Part shown: positions 1 to 8,050 of the stretch, one piece after another
Numbering within the stretch: the first letter of the stretch is position 1
Layout: every line of letters starts with the position of its first letter
Source of the DNA: Liolophura sinensis
Taxonomy: Eukaryota; Mollusca; Polyplacophora; Chitonida; Chitonidae
Direction: 5' to 3'
NCBI RefSeq assembly: GCF_032854445.1
Contig: NW_027017955.1
Coordinates: forward strand, 496,001-560,000
Length of the DNA stretch: 64,000 nucleotides
The notes under the pieces: generated by a model
What the model saw: the letters and a program-made list of their open reading frames with translations, nothing else
Told to the model about the DNA's origin: nothing
Databases searched by the model: none
Translations under genes and position numbers: made by a program

Positions 1-467
1 TTCTCCACCAGTCCTAGACATATCAGATTGCTGAGAGCTTCCCTGAGGATCAAGGCAATGTGCTATATCTCTAGTGTCTAACTGTGACATTGTAGACGGG
101 TCAGGACTGAACGTGCTACCCCATAAGGACGGGCTCTTACCAAGTGCACCTTTGGAGGGCATCACGCCACTGGATTGCGTCTCCTTAATGCAGGATGGCG
201 TTGTATCCGAAATTTCTGACGATCAAGAGGTAAGGAGGAATTCGAGATTTGACTCATACCGACAACCCACTCCGGGCTATTTGATGTCTGAGATGCCTCG
301 CAAAGGCTCTGGGGCCCACCTACTACTGGCGATTCGCTTAACTTCCTTACCTTATTTGTAGCACTCTCCAGCTTCCTCGTTGTCAGCAGCAGAGTTATCC
401 AAAGTCCCTTTATTTTGTTGACTGGAAGGAACAGACTCGGCAGAAACCCCAATTTCCATATCATCCC

Positions 468-837
468 GCAAAGGTTCTACACAGTCAACTCTATATATGA
501 TTTATTTGACAGCATCGCTGGCGATGTTGTCATCAATTATTTGAAGGCCATTGGCCTTTATCATAAAATATAAATTTTAATTGTCATAAATATCTGTAGA
601 TAAACAGTTATATACATATAGATTTATACATGTGCTATAACCCTGGTTTTCGAGTTTTAACTCTTATTTTTCTTTTATACGATTTTAAACATGTCTGTAC
701 TTTTTGTTTTACTTTTGATGTTCATATTATCATATCGAAAACCTTAACCGTCTCGCGTTTTCACCTTGTTCTCGCCACGATATGGCTGAAATATTGCCGA
801 TGTGGCGTTAAGCCATAATCATTCATTCATTCATTCA
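468..837 (+). mobile_element. A1: 5'-truncated family A LINE end inserted in B gag
   Basis: A plus-strand 3' end of family A. It encodes the last 30-odd codons of ORF2 (FYTVNSIYDLFDSIAG, ending LYHKI and TAA), then a 3'UTR of about 250 bases and a tail of five ATTC units at 821-840. A 14-base direct repeat flanks it (454-467 and 838-851, TTCCATATCATCCC), although the last three bases of the left end of the second copy could belong to the tail. Removing the insert and one repeat restores the B gag reading frame locally. This is a standard 5'-truncated, target-primed insertion into an older B copy. Confidence 0.88.
773..807 (+). promoter_or_regulatory. 3'-terminal hairpin of A1 (putative RT recognition)
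   Basis: CGCCAC at 773-778 pairs with GTGGCG at 802-807 around a 23-nt loop holding TGAAATATT and an inner GGC/GCC pairing. TTAA and the ATTC tail follow directly. The same layout is found in family B and in the SINE, with paired base changes. In LINEs a 3' stem-loop is often what the reverse transcriptase binds; that role here is inferred. Confidence 0.65.
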
Positions 838-895
838 TTCCATATCATCCCCATGTCCCTGACTATAATTACCATCATCATCTCCTCGACCTTCA

Positions 896-1486
896 CCCCC
901 GTGGGGTTTCCGGGGTGATAAGAATAGGGCCTCAGCCCTCTAGGCAAGCTTGTCGTAAAAGTCGACTAACCTAGAGCTCTCCTGTGTGAGCCCGGTGAAT
1001 ATAATAGGCTCACATCTTCTCGGTTGTGTGAGAGGCAACCGGGGAGCGACCTGTTTTCCGTGGGTTGCGACCCGTAATCTCCGAGGACGGGATCCTGGTG
1101 GCTGAGGGTGGGTTGGTCTTGCGAGATCCTCCGCTTTGGCCCTTACTTGGAGTGAAACGGGAGGTCGGATGGGCCCGGTCCGATCAATCGGCTTGGTCAT
1201 GTCTTGCCTCTACGTGGTTCCAATTGCCTCAATAACAGCATATCGTTTGGCGAACAAATATTATTTCTGAAATATCGTTTGTAGGACTACGTTTTGAGGC
1301 GGTGGCTCATGGGTCAATCGAGTAGATTGAATTTAACCTGTTGGTATAAATCAATCTGTTCGAGTATACCTCATATGGAATCCTTGGTGCCTTTCCTGCT
1401 GGGTATCCCCAGGTTCAGACATCGCCCTTGTTGGCACTCCGTGGTGGGTGGGGAACATATGGGCTGAATTGTATATACATATTGCC
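896..1486 (+). promoter_or_regulatory. A2 5' leader (family A 5'UTR, likely internal promoter)
   Basis: The 5'UTR of family A, starting with five C bases and GTGGGG as in the A4 (5778) and A7 (8051) copies. It can fold into several hairpins: CCCCG 897-901 with CGGGG 911-915; AGGGC 926-930 with GCCCT 935-939; and GGGT/ACCC around TGCG near 1054-1066. LINEs of this type usually start transcription from the first base with an internal promoter; none can be read directly here. The leader runs to the gag ATG at 1487. Copy 3 has T33391 where the other copies have G. Confidence 0.65.
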
Positions 1487-2848
1487 ATGTCATCTATAAA
1501 CCTTAATTCGAATGTTTTAAATCTAAATACCAGGTCTTCCTCTCAGCCGATTTCAAGCGCTGACAAAAAGAGGAAATTAGAGGTTTTGTCGGATTCGGCT
1601 GATAACGGACAGGACAGCTGGCCGGCCTTTATCGTTCTCTCAACAAAGAGTGAACAAAAGCCGGCCTCCAAAATTCATCCATTTGTACTGAAAAGGGCCC
1701 TGCAGGGTTCAGCAGGTACATTAAAAAACGTCAAGAAATTACGATCCGGAGACATTCTTATTGAATGTTTCCGGAAACAACAGTCCATAAATTTATTAGC
1801 TTTAAACAAAATAAATGATATTCCTGTGTATACATCCCCCCATAACTCCCTGAACAGCTGTCAGGGAATTATACGTGACAGAGATCAGGATATCATTGAT
1901 CTATCAGAAGAAGAAATCTGCACTGAACTGAAGTCACAAGGTGTTACCAGAGTGAAACGCTTCAATATGAAGAAATCTGGTAACATCATTAAACTAAATA
2001 CATATCTTCTCACCTTCAACAGTAAATCTATTCCGTCATATATTTACATTGGCCCGTATAGGGTTGGTGTGGACTTATATATACCTAACCCAACACGTTG
2101 TTTCAAGTGTCAAAAGTTTGGCCATGGCAAGGGCCAGTGTAAAAATAAACTGATTTGTTTCCGGTGCGGCAGCGAGGGTCATGATGGTTTCGACTGCAGC
2201 AGCACAGCAAAGTGCTGCAATTGTGGTGGAGATCACATGGCCTCCTCTAGGGACTGCCCACTTTTTGTAAAAGAAAAACAAATAATCACAATAAAGACTA
2301 AAAACAATATATCATATCAGGAGGCCCGGAAATTGGTCTCCCCTCCTAACATTTCACTGCAGACTTCATTTGCCAATGCGGTCAAGCGAGTAGCATCTGT
2401 TGCTACTCAAACATCAATGACTTGGCCCATTGGAAACCAGAAACCATGTCTTATTTCTGTTGAACCTACTGTTCGACCTGCTTTTAATACGTCCTCAACC
2501 CAGACTGCCTCAATACAACAGATCAAACCAGCCAATAACACTGACCAACCCGATATTCCTAAACCTAGTCAACCTAAAAACAAAAATGTGTCCGAAAATA
2601 AACCTCAAAATAAAAACAATAAACCTAGTAAACCCAGTGGCCCAACAGAGCGTCCCTCTAAGGCCACTGGGGACCCTGTCCAAACTTATAATAAATTTGG
2701 ACCGTTGGAGGACGTTGGTTTTTCAACATCAGATTCGGATGTGATGGATACATCACCCGCACCAGGGAGATCTAACAGCCGATCTCCCAGGATGGGTCGT
2801 CCACGGTCCAAACATAAAGAAAAATCTCCTATACGTCTCCCTCCGTAA
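1487..2848 (+). CDS. Family A ORF1: gag-like zinc-knuckle protein, intact
   Basis: A nucleic-acid-binding ORF1 protein of an I-superfamily LINE, expected to coat the element RNA. I start it at ATG 1487 (GCCATGTCA context, MSSINLNSN), giving 453 residues; the frame is open 39 bases further up but only from a GTG. Residues about 55-205 form the globular region that precedes the knuckles in this family. Then come CFKCQKFGHGKGQC and CFRCGSEGHDGFDC (both CX2CX4HX4C) and a variant CNCGGDHMASSRDC (CX2CX3HX6C). The C-terminal third is low-complexity, rich in Pro, Asn, Lys and Ser. The stop overlaps the ORF2 start as TAATG. The translated protein is identical in all four copies, and this is the longest undamaged reading frame of an ORF1 type in the unit. 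Confidence 0.92.
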   Translation: MSSINLNSNVLNLNTRSSSQPISSADKKRKLEVLSDSADNGQDSWPAFIVLSTKSEQKPASKIHPFVLKRALQGSAGTLKNVKKLRSGDILIECFRKQQSINLLALNKINDIPVYTSPHNSLNSCQGIIRDRDQDIIDLSEEEICTELKSQGVTRVKRFNMKKSGNIIKLNTYLLTFNSKSIPSYIYIGPYRVGVDLYIPNPTRCFKCQKFGHGKGQCKNKLICFRCGSEGHDGFDCSSTAKCCNCGGDHMASSRDCPLFVKEKQIITIKTKNNISYQEARKLVSPPNISLQTSFANAVKRVASVATQTSMTWPIGNQKPCLISVEPTVRPAFNTSSTQTASIQQIKPANNTDQPDIPKPSQPKNKNVSENKPQNKNNKPSKPSGPTERPSKATGDPVQTYNKFGPLEDVGFSTSDSDVMDTSPAPGRSNSRSPRMGRPRSKHKEKSPIRLPP

Positions 2849-3228
2849 TGGCGATATACGACAAAATTATACAGTGGAATTGTCGAGGCCTTAAGGTCAA
2901 TTTTATTGAAATAACACAGCTTGTTCAATCATTAAATCCTATAGCCCTGTGTCTTCAGGAAACTCATTTGAAAACATCTGACAAAGATAAAATAACTCTT
3001 AAAAATTACTCATTATACAGTACGTACTCTAATGAAGAAGATCGAGCTGCAGGCGGCACCTCTATCTTCGTCAATAACAATGTTATTCACAGCCCTGTTG
3101 CTCTGGATACAGAGCTTCAGGCTGTGGCCGTTCGTGTTTCATTATGTGAAACAATCACATTATGTTCAGTGTATATTCCCCCGAACATTTCTTTGTCAGC
3201 TTTGCAGTTACATAATTTAAAAGAATGA
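2848..3228 (+). pseudogene. Family A ORF2 start: endonuclease N-terminus, truncated
   Basis: Begins at the ATG inside TAATG and encodes the first part of an APE-type endonuclease, which nicks target DNA in target-primed reverse transcription. Visible motifs are IIQWNCRGL (the N-terminal Asn/Trp box), CLQETHLK (catalytic Glu of the QET box) and VALDTELQAVAVRV followed by CSVYIPPN. At about residue 125 the frame runs into the GAATG tail of A3 and stops (LKE). The remaining endonuclease (GDFN and SDH boxes) and all of RT are absent, so this is not functional. Confidence 0.88.
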
Positions 3229-3251
3229 ATGAATGAATGATTATGGCTTAA

Positions 3252-3286
3252 CGCCACATCGGCAATATTTCAGCCATACCGTGGCG
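3252..3286 (-). promoter_or_regulatory. 3'-terminal hairpin of A3
   Basis: CGCCAC 3252-3257 pairs with GTGGCG 3281-3286. Read on the minus strand it is the same structure as in A1, next to the tetranucleotide tail. A5 has it too (6589-6594 with 6618-6623). In A6 the second arm has one mismatch (GTGGGG). Confidence 0.6.
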
Positions 3287-3479
3287 AGAACAAGGTGAAA
3301 GCAAGAGACGGTTAGGGTTTTCGATATGACAATATGAACACCAAAAGTAAAACAAAAAGTACAGACGTGATTAAAATCGAATAAAAGAAAAATAAGATTT
3401 AAAACTCGAAAACCAGGGTTAGAGTACATGTATAAATATATATAACTGTTTATCTATAGATATCCATGACAATTAAAAT

Positions 3480-5132
3480 TTATATTTTATGATATAGGCC
3501 AATGGCCTTCAAACAATTTATGACAACATCGCCAGCGATGCTGTCAAACAAATCATATATAGAGTGGACTGTGTAGAATCTCTGCCGAACATGGGCAAAG
3601 TCTACACAGTCAACCAGAATATGTTTGATGCCATATTGAGCATCACATCCAACACACTCGGGAGCACTGCTCCCATCCAAGATGAAATTGTGTGTCAGAT
3701 GAGAATGTCCAATACGGCATCTGGTTAAAACGACTTGGTCTCTACGAGACATATCAAATGTATATGAATTATAGCCAATGACCGGATGAATGGCATGCAG
3801 TTTATTATGGACCTGCAAGTTCCATTCACCCTGCCAAAGGCCACGAATATATTTAAGAATATTGGACTTCATGTCAGTATAAGGGATTTTTATCTTAGAT
3901 ATGGGTTTATTTAGGGCAGCTTTCGCCTCCCTGTCTGCGACTGTGTTTCCATGGATACCAATATGACTTGGTATCCAGCAGAATATAATATCTTTACCTC
4001 TTCTAATTAATTTCCTATGTATAGCTAAAATTTGAAGGATCAAGGGATTTTTAAATTTATTATTCTGTATTGTCAATAGGCAAGACAACGAGTCAGTGCA
4101 TATCATTGCCCTCTGGGCACACCCAGAAGAAACATATGATAAGGCCAGGAGTATACCTCTGGCCTCGGCAGAGAATATTGAAGAAGAGGATGGAAGACGA
4201 AAGGAAGAGACTCGCTGCTCCATGACAGCCGCAGTCGCAACCCTGTCCCCATCCTTCAACCCGTCAGTATATATAAATTTATAATCCATATAATTAGCTT
4301 TAATTTCAGCAAAACCTTGCTGAATTATAAGAGAATTTATATTCGATTTATTATATTTACGTAGATCAAATATTAGTTTAGGTTGTGGGAGAAGCCATGG
4401 AGGAGACTCCGGAAAAGACACCGGAGCTATATCCTCCAGCTTGATGTTAGCTCCCACAATATGGTCCCGTATACGAAGACCGAACGAAGGGATCTTGTTA
4501 GGACATTTAGTATATTTGTCTACATACAATGGATTGAAAACACAGTCGTAGGCAGGGTTTGTTGGATGTGGTTTAAGCTTTGTAGCATATTGAAGGCTAA
4601 GTTTTATACGTCGGTTATATAAAGAAGGCTCATTTGCCTCCACGTATAAACGTTCTACTGGTGAGGTTCTAAAAGCACCAAGGCTGAGCCTCAAACCTTG
4701 GTGATGAACAGGATCCAACATTTTAATGTACGAATTCCTAGCGGAACCGTAAATGATGGATCCATAGTCCAATTTAGACCTCACCAGAGAACGATATAAA
4801 TTAAGTAAAACTGATCGGTCAGCACCCCAATCGGTGCTAGACACGACCTTAATTATATCGAGAGCCTTTGTACATTTAGCTTTAAGCATTTTTATATGAG
4901 GTGTAATTGATATTCGATTTTTTGTCAAAAATAAAACCCCTAAAAATTTATTTTCTCCAACAATTTTCACTGGTTTACCAAAAAAATTAAGTTCAGGGTC
5001 TAGAGGGAATTTCCGTTGATTACAAAAATGCATACCGACGGTTTTAGATGCGGAAAATCTAAAACTATTGGCAACTGCCCATTTCTCGATCTTATTGAGA
5101 CAAAGCTGCAGCTGCCGCTCGATGTTATTCAT
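3480..5132 (-). pseudogene. Family A ORF2 C-terminal half: RT thumb, RNase H, zinc knuckle
   Basis: 550 residues open on the minus strand from ATG (MNNIERQL) to TAA. It covers the end of RT (KTVGMHF, NKFLGVLF), the RT thumb region (RSKLDYGS, LGAFRTSP, LYVEANEP) and RNase H. The four RNase H acidic residues are present in YTDG, FSAEA, CTDSL and NTVADREAK. A terminal CVGCDAQYGIKHILVDC (CX2CX7HX4C) follows. Just upstream on the minus strand the RT active site YVDD is readable (5160-5171). A TAA at 5136-5138 separates it from this frame, and a run of eight A at 5173-5180 breaks the frame before it. It is therefore not an independent gene but the surviving half of a truncated ORF2. Copy 1 has Thr at 4073 where the other copies have Ala. 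Confidence 0.9.
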
Positions 5133-5215
5133 ATTTTAAGCACGGTAGCATATCAGGAAATCATCTACATATAAAAAAAACCTCTGTGCCAGATGTCAAT
5201 GTTATAGCCAAACTA

Positions 5216-5492
5216 AACTACCAGGCAAAAGAAAGGTGTCACCGTATTTTTTTTCATAAAAAAAAAGTAAAAGCGCGGTTCAGGGTTTGATTCTAAGCAG
5301 GACTTAGTGTATGAATGCATAGTTTCCTCTACCAGAACGCATCGTCACCAACGCAGCAACTGGAATTGTGAAATTGCGACCACATGCAAAACGTCCTTTT
5401 GAGGCATGGCTCGTGATGCACGTGCGGTAATGTTGCATAAATACTCTTGCTCGAAAGAGAAGACATTCAGTGACCGAAAAAACACCAACAGT
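5216..5492. other. Junction sequence between A3 and the Tc1-like remnant
   Basis: About 277 bases with a T8 run, an A9 run and no convincing coding sequence. The first 60 bases cannot be assigned to A3 or to the transposon. The rest is probably the 5' flank of the Tc1-like element, but I could not find its terminal inverted repeat or a TA target site. Confidence 0.4.
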
Positions 5493-5777
5493 ATGCCAAG
5501 ACTTACGCAAGCGCAACGAGACCAGGCCATCGGTATGTCCACCATGGCAGTCTCGCAACGTCACATTGCAAGAACGTTCAACTGCAGCCAAACCACCATC
5601 AGGAGGTTGTTGATACGCTATCAGCAGACAGGCCAGACCCAAGACAGACCAAGATCGGGAAGACCGAGGCTGAAGATCGCTACATCCGGCAGATCCACCT
5701 CCGAAACGTCAACAGCGGCGACGGCACTAGGCCATGTCATCAGCCCCAGAACAACACTGTGTCGTCTTCGTTCAACT
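5493..5777 (+). pseudogene. Tc1/mariner-like transposase N-terminus, truncated
   Basis: ATG at 5493 opens MPRLTQAQRDQAIGM, then VSQRHIARTFNCSQTTIRRL and a GRPR motif. This is the pattern of the paired-like helix-turn-helix DNA-binding domain of Tc1-like transposases, with the AT-hook-like GRPR linker before the second helix-turn-helix. After GRPR the frame is lost: a neighbouring frame carries RYIRQIHLRN, the expected next segment. So there is a frameshift near 5650. The catalytic DDE domain is missing because the A4 leader begins at 5778. This is a dead fragment. The open frame extends 87 bases upstream but only the part from MPRL matches the family. Confidence 0.8.
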
Positions 5778-6384
5778 CCCCCGTGGGGTTTCCGGGGTGA
5801 TAAAAATAGGACGTCAGTCCTCTAGGCAAGCTTGTCGTAAAAGTCGACTAACCTAGAGCTCTCCTGTGTGAGCCCGGTGAATATAATAGGCTCACATCTT
5901 CCCGGTTGTGTGAGAGGCAACTGGGGAGCGACCTGTTTGCCTTGGGTTGCGACCCGTGATCAACGAGGACGGGATCCTGGTGGCTGAGGGCGTGTTGGTC
6001 TTGCGAGATCCTCACGCCCAACACGTCACTTTGGGCCTTACTTGGGGAGAGACGGGAGGTCGGATGGGCCCGATCCGATCAATCGGCTTGGTCACGCCTT
6101 TCCTCTGCGTGGCCCCAAAATTTCTCCATAACACCACTCAGTAAAGAATAAATGTTATTTCTGAAATTTTGTTTGCGGTACTACGTTTTCAGGCGGTGGC
6201 TCATGGACCAATCGAGTAGTATGTGTCTGATGTGTGACCTTATTAGCCTAATGGGGTTTGCTTATGGACGTGGAGTCCTTGGTGCGTTTCCTGGTGGGTA
6301 ACCCCAGGTTCAGGCATCGCCCTTGTTGGCACTCCGTGGGTGGGGTGGGGAACACGTGGGGTGAATTCGTATTATATATTGATT
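5778..6384 (+). promoter_or_regulatory. A4 5' leader
   Basis: A second plus-strand family A 5'UTR, close to that of A2 and beginning with the same CCCCCGTGGGG. Its second hairpin is AGGAC/GTCCT around GTCA, where A2 has AGGGC/GCCCT, a paired change. It leads into the A4 gag ATG at 6385. Confidence 0.62.
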
Positions 6385-6573
6385 ATGTCTATCCTAACCC
6401 TTCCAAACCAAATGTATCTAACAAATAAAATAACCAGGTCTTCCTCTCATCCGACTTCGTCGAATGCTGACAAAAAGAGGGAGTTAGAGGTTTTGTCAGG
6501 CTGCCTTGATAATGCGCAGGATACATGGCCGCCTTTCATCGTTCTCTCAACAAGGAGTGAACAGAATGAATGA
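6385..6573 (+). pseudogene. A4 gag N-terminal fragment
   Basis: ATG at 6385 opens 62 codons that follow A2 gag (ADKKRELEVLSG, FIVLSTRSEQ; A2 has ADKKRKLEVLSD, FIVLSTKSEQ). The match ends at Glu-Gln, where the GAATG tail of A5 begins at 6564, and the frame stops three codons later. About 85 percent of gag and all of ORF2 are missing. The open frame above the ATG starts only with a GTG. Confidence 0.85.
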
Positions 6574-6755
6574 ATGATTATGGCTTAACGCCACATCGGC
6601 AATATTTCAGCCATATCGTGGCGAGAACAAGGTCAAAAAGTGAGATGGTTAAGGTTTTCGATATAATAATATGAACACCAAAAGTAAAACAAAAAGTACA
6701 GACATGTTTAAAATAGTATGAAAGAAAAATAAGAGTTAAAACTCGAAAACCAGGG
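6564..6755 (-). mobile_element. A5: family A 3'UTR fragment, minus strand
   Basis: Begins with the GAAT tail (6564-6577), then the 3' hairpin and about 130 bases of A 3'UTR read on the minus strand. It stops at 6755, where plus-strand A6 ORF2 sequence starts abruptly. It holds no coding sequence. A5 and A6 are head to head, both with their 3' ends outward. Confidence 0.82.
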
Positions 6756-7661
6756 GTTGTGCCCAGAGGGCAATGATATGCACTGACTCGTTGTCTTGCT
6801 TATTGGCAATACAGAACAATAAATTTAAAAATCCCTTGATCCTTCAAATTTTAGCTATACAGGAATTAATTAGGAAGCTAATTAGAAGAGGTAAAGATAT
6901 TATATTCTGCTGGATACCAAGTCATATTGGTATCCATGGAAACACAGTCGCAGACAGGGAGGCGAAAGCTGCCCTAAATAAACCCATATCTAAGATAAAA
7001 ATCCCTTATACTGACATGAAGTCCAATATTCTTAAATATATTCGTGGCCTTTGGCAGGGTGAATGGAACTTGCAGGTCCATAATAAACTGCATGTTATTC
7101 ATCCGGTCATTGGCTATAATTCATATACACTTGATATGTCTCGTAGAGACCAAGTCGTTTTAACCAGATGCCATATTGGGCATTCTCGTCTAACGCACAA
7201 TTTCATACTAGATGGGAGCAGTGCTCCCGAGTGTGTTGGATGTGATGCTCAATATGGCATCAAACATATCTTGGTTGACTGTGTCGACTTTGCCCATGTT
7301 GGGCAAAGATTCTACACAGTCAACTCTATATATGATTTATTTGACAGCATCGCTGGCGATGTTGTCATAAATTATTTGAAGGCCCTTGGCCTATATCATA
7401 AAATATAAAATTTAATTGTCACAAATATCTATAGATAAACAGTTATATACATATAGATTGATTTACACATATACTATAACCCTGGTTTTCGAGTTTTAAC
7501 TCTTATTTTTCTTTTATACGATTTTTAACAGGTCTACTTTTTGTTTTACTTTTGATGTTTATATTATCATATCGAAAACCTTAACCGTCTCGCGTTTTCA
7601 CCTTGTTCTCGCCACGATATGGCTGAAATATTGCCAATGTGGGGTTACGCCATATTCATTC
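6756..7661 (+). mobile_element. A6: 3' third of a family A LINE, plus strand
   Basis: Starts inside RNase H (matching the TDS box of A3) and runs through the ORF2 stop at 7408, a 3'UTR and a short ATTCATTC tail at 7654-7661. Against A3 it forms a long inverted repeat of roughly 900 bases per arm. The 3' hairpin has one mismatch. Confidence 0.85.
6773..7408 (+). pseudogene. A6 ORF2 fragment: RNase H C-half and zinc knuckle
   Basis: 211 codons open from MICTDSLSC to LYHKI. It carries the third and fourth RNase H acidic residues (CTDSL, NTVADREAK) and the terminal CX2CX7HX4C knuckle. The YTDG and AE residues of RNase H and all of RT lie upstream and are missing, so the open frame is a fragment. 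It differs from A3 at about ten positions over 208 aligned residues and is three residues longer at AIQELIRKL, where A3 has AIHRKL. Confidence 0.85.
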
Positions 7662-8050
7662 TAGGTCAGTCGCCTTTCACGACAAGATTATCTGCAGAGT
7701 CTATCGGAGCTGGGGCTTAACATATTTCCACTACACACTGCAAGTAGCTTGGGCCGTGGAAGGCCTAGTCGTGGAAGCAAATGAAAACTGCGGGCCTGTA
7801 TTCCAACAAATCCGACCAGGGTGTGGGGACCACCAGGTCCTGAGGAAGGATCTACTTTCCCTATCCCCCTGCGTGCGGTCCAAATAAATGCATTTATTGC
7901 GTCAGGTAGAAACCTCAATCCACCAAATCCAGGTCTAACCTGACGCGTTTGACCATAGCAATGGAGATGAACCACGCGAGGTGCATACGGCACGCTCTTT
8001 CGTGACCCACCACTTCTGCTAGGTCACGTGACCACAAGTTACTGCCCCTC
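7662..8050. other. Unassigned 389-bp segment with palindromes
   Basis: I cannot place this between the end of A6 and the A7 leader. It holds a perfect 16-bp palindrome (AATAAATG/CATTTATT, 7883-7898), a 9-bp inverted repeat (GCGTCAGGT 7899-7907 with ACCTGACGC 7938-7946), and a 12-bp palindrome GGTCACGTGACC (8022-8033). Its first 30 bases (GTCGCCTTTCACGACAAG) resemble the reverse complement of a motif in the family A leader. Short open frames cross it on both strands but none has a recognisable motif. It may be host DNA or a remnant of an unrecognised element. Confidence 0.5.

Larger units (their letters stand above)
1..895 (-). pseudogene. B gag (ORF1) remnant, C-terminal part, split by A1
   Basis: Minus-strand remains of the gag-like ORF1 of LINE family B. 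Reading on the minus strand from 895, an open frame rich in Gly and Asp (GRGDDDGNYSQGHGDD) runs up to 838. It is interrupted by the A1 insertion and resumes in the same frame at 467 (DDMEIGVSAES). It then meets a stop near 357 and shifts frame at least twice (a Ser-rich stretch at about 162-350, then another frame). The end of the ORF is seen in full at 15727-16140. No CCHC knuckle is visible, so the N-terminal and central gag are missing beyond 895, where the A2 leader begins. The protein would have been the RNA-binding partner of B ORF2. Confidence 0.75.
3223..5215 (-). mobile_element. A3: 3' half of a family A LINE, minus strand
   Basis: The outer left end is the A 3' tail (GAAT repeats at 3223-3240), followed by the 3' hairpin, a 3'UTR to 3479, the ORF2 3' half, and a fading 5' edge near 5215. 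It interrupts the A2 endonuclease in the opposite orientation. I could not find a convincing target-site duplication. The rest of A2 does not resume on the far side, so the junction at about 5215 is probably a deletion or rearrangement rather than a clean insertion edge. Confidence 0.85.

Noticed and set aside
162-464. Minus-strand 100-codon open frame as a gene
   Set aside because: It is one frame of the decayed B gag, with part of its sequence readable as gag in neighbouring frames. There is no independent start or motif.
821-840. ATTC, GAAT and GTGA repeats as independent microsatellites
   Set aside because: Each lies exactly at the 3' end of an A or B element next to its terminal hairpin, so they are element tails.
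896-960. HDV-like self-cleaving ribozyme at the A leader start
   Set aside because: Hairpins are present, but I could not find the P1 partner strand or the nested pseudoknot of that fold.
940-1200. Minus-strand 86-codon frame in the A2 leader
   Set aside because: It is antisense to a GC-rich 5'UTR, and equivalent frames in A4 and A7 do not keep the same protein.
1448-1486. Longer gag starting at 1448, and likewise C ORF1 at 10659 and A4 gag at 6340
   Set aside because: These extensions begin at GTG. The first ATG in each case (1487, 10704, 6385) gives a start that agrees between A2 and A4.
1487-3228. LTR retrotransposon or retrovirus-like element, because of the CCHC gag
   Set aside because: No LTRs, protease or integrase. 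gag is followed by an APE endonuclease, and the related ORF2 has LINE RT with RNase H.
4096-4622. Plus-strand frames opposite A3 ORF2
   Set aside because: They are antisense shadows of the RNase H and thumb coding sequence.
2848-5215. A2 and A3 as one LINE inverted by twin priming
   Set aside because: Twin priming puts the inverted piece on the 5' side of the tail-bearing piece. Here the 3' tail of A3 lies at the junction.
7639-7993. Overlapping 82- and 101-codon frames in the unassigned segment
   Set aside because: They lie on opposite strands and lack any motif. The plus frame starts at a weak initiator inside the A6 tail.
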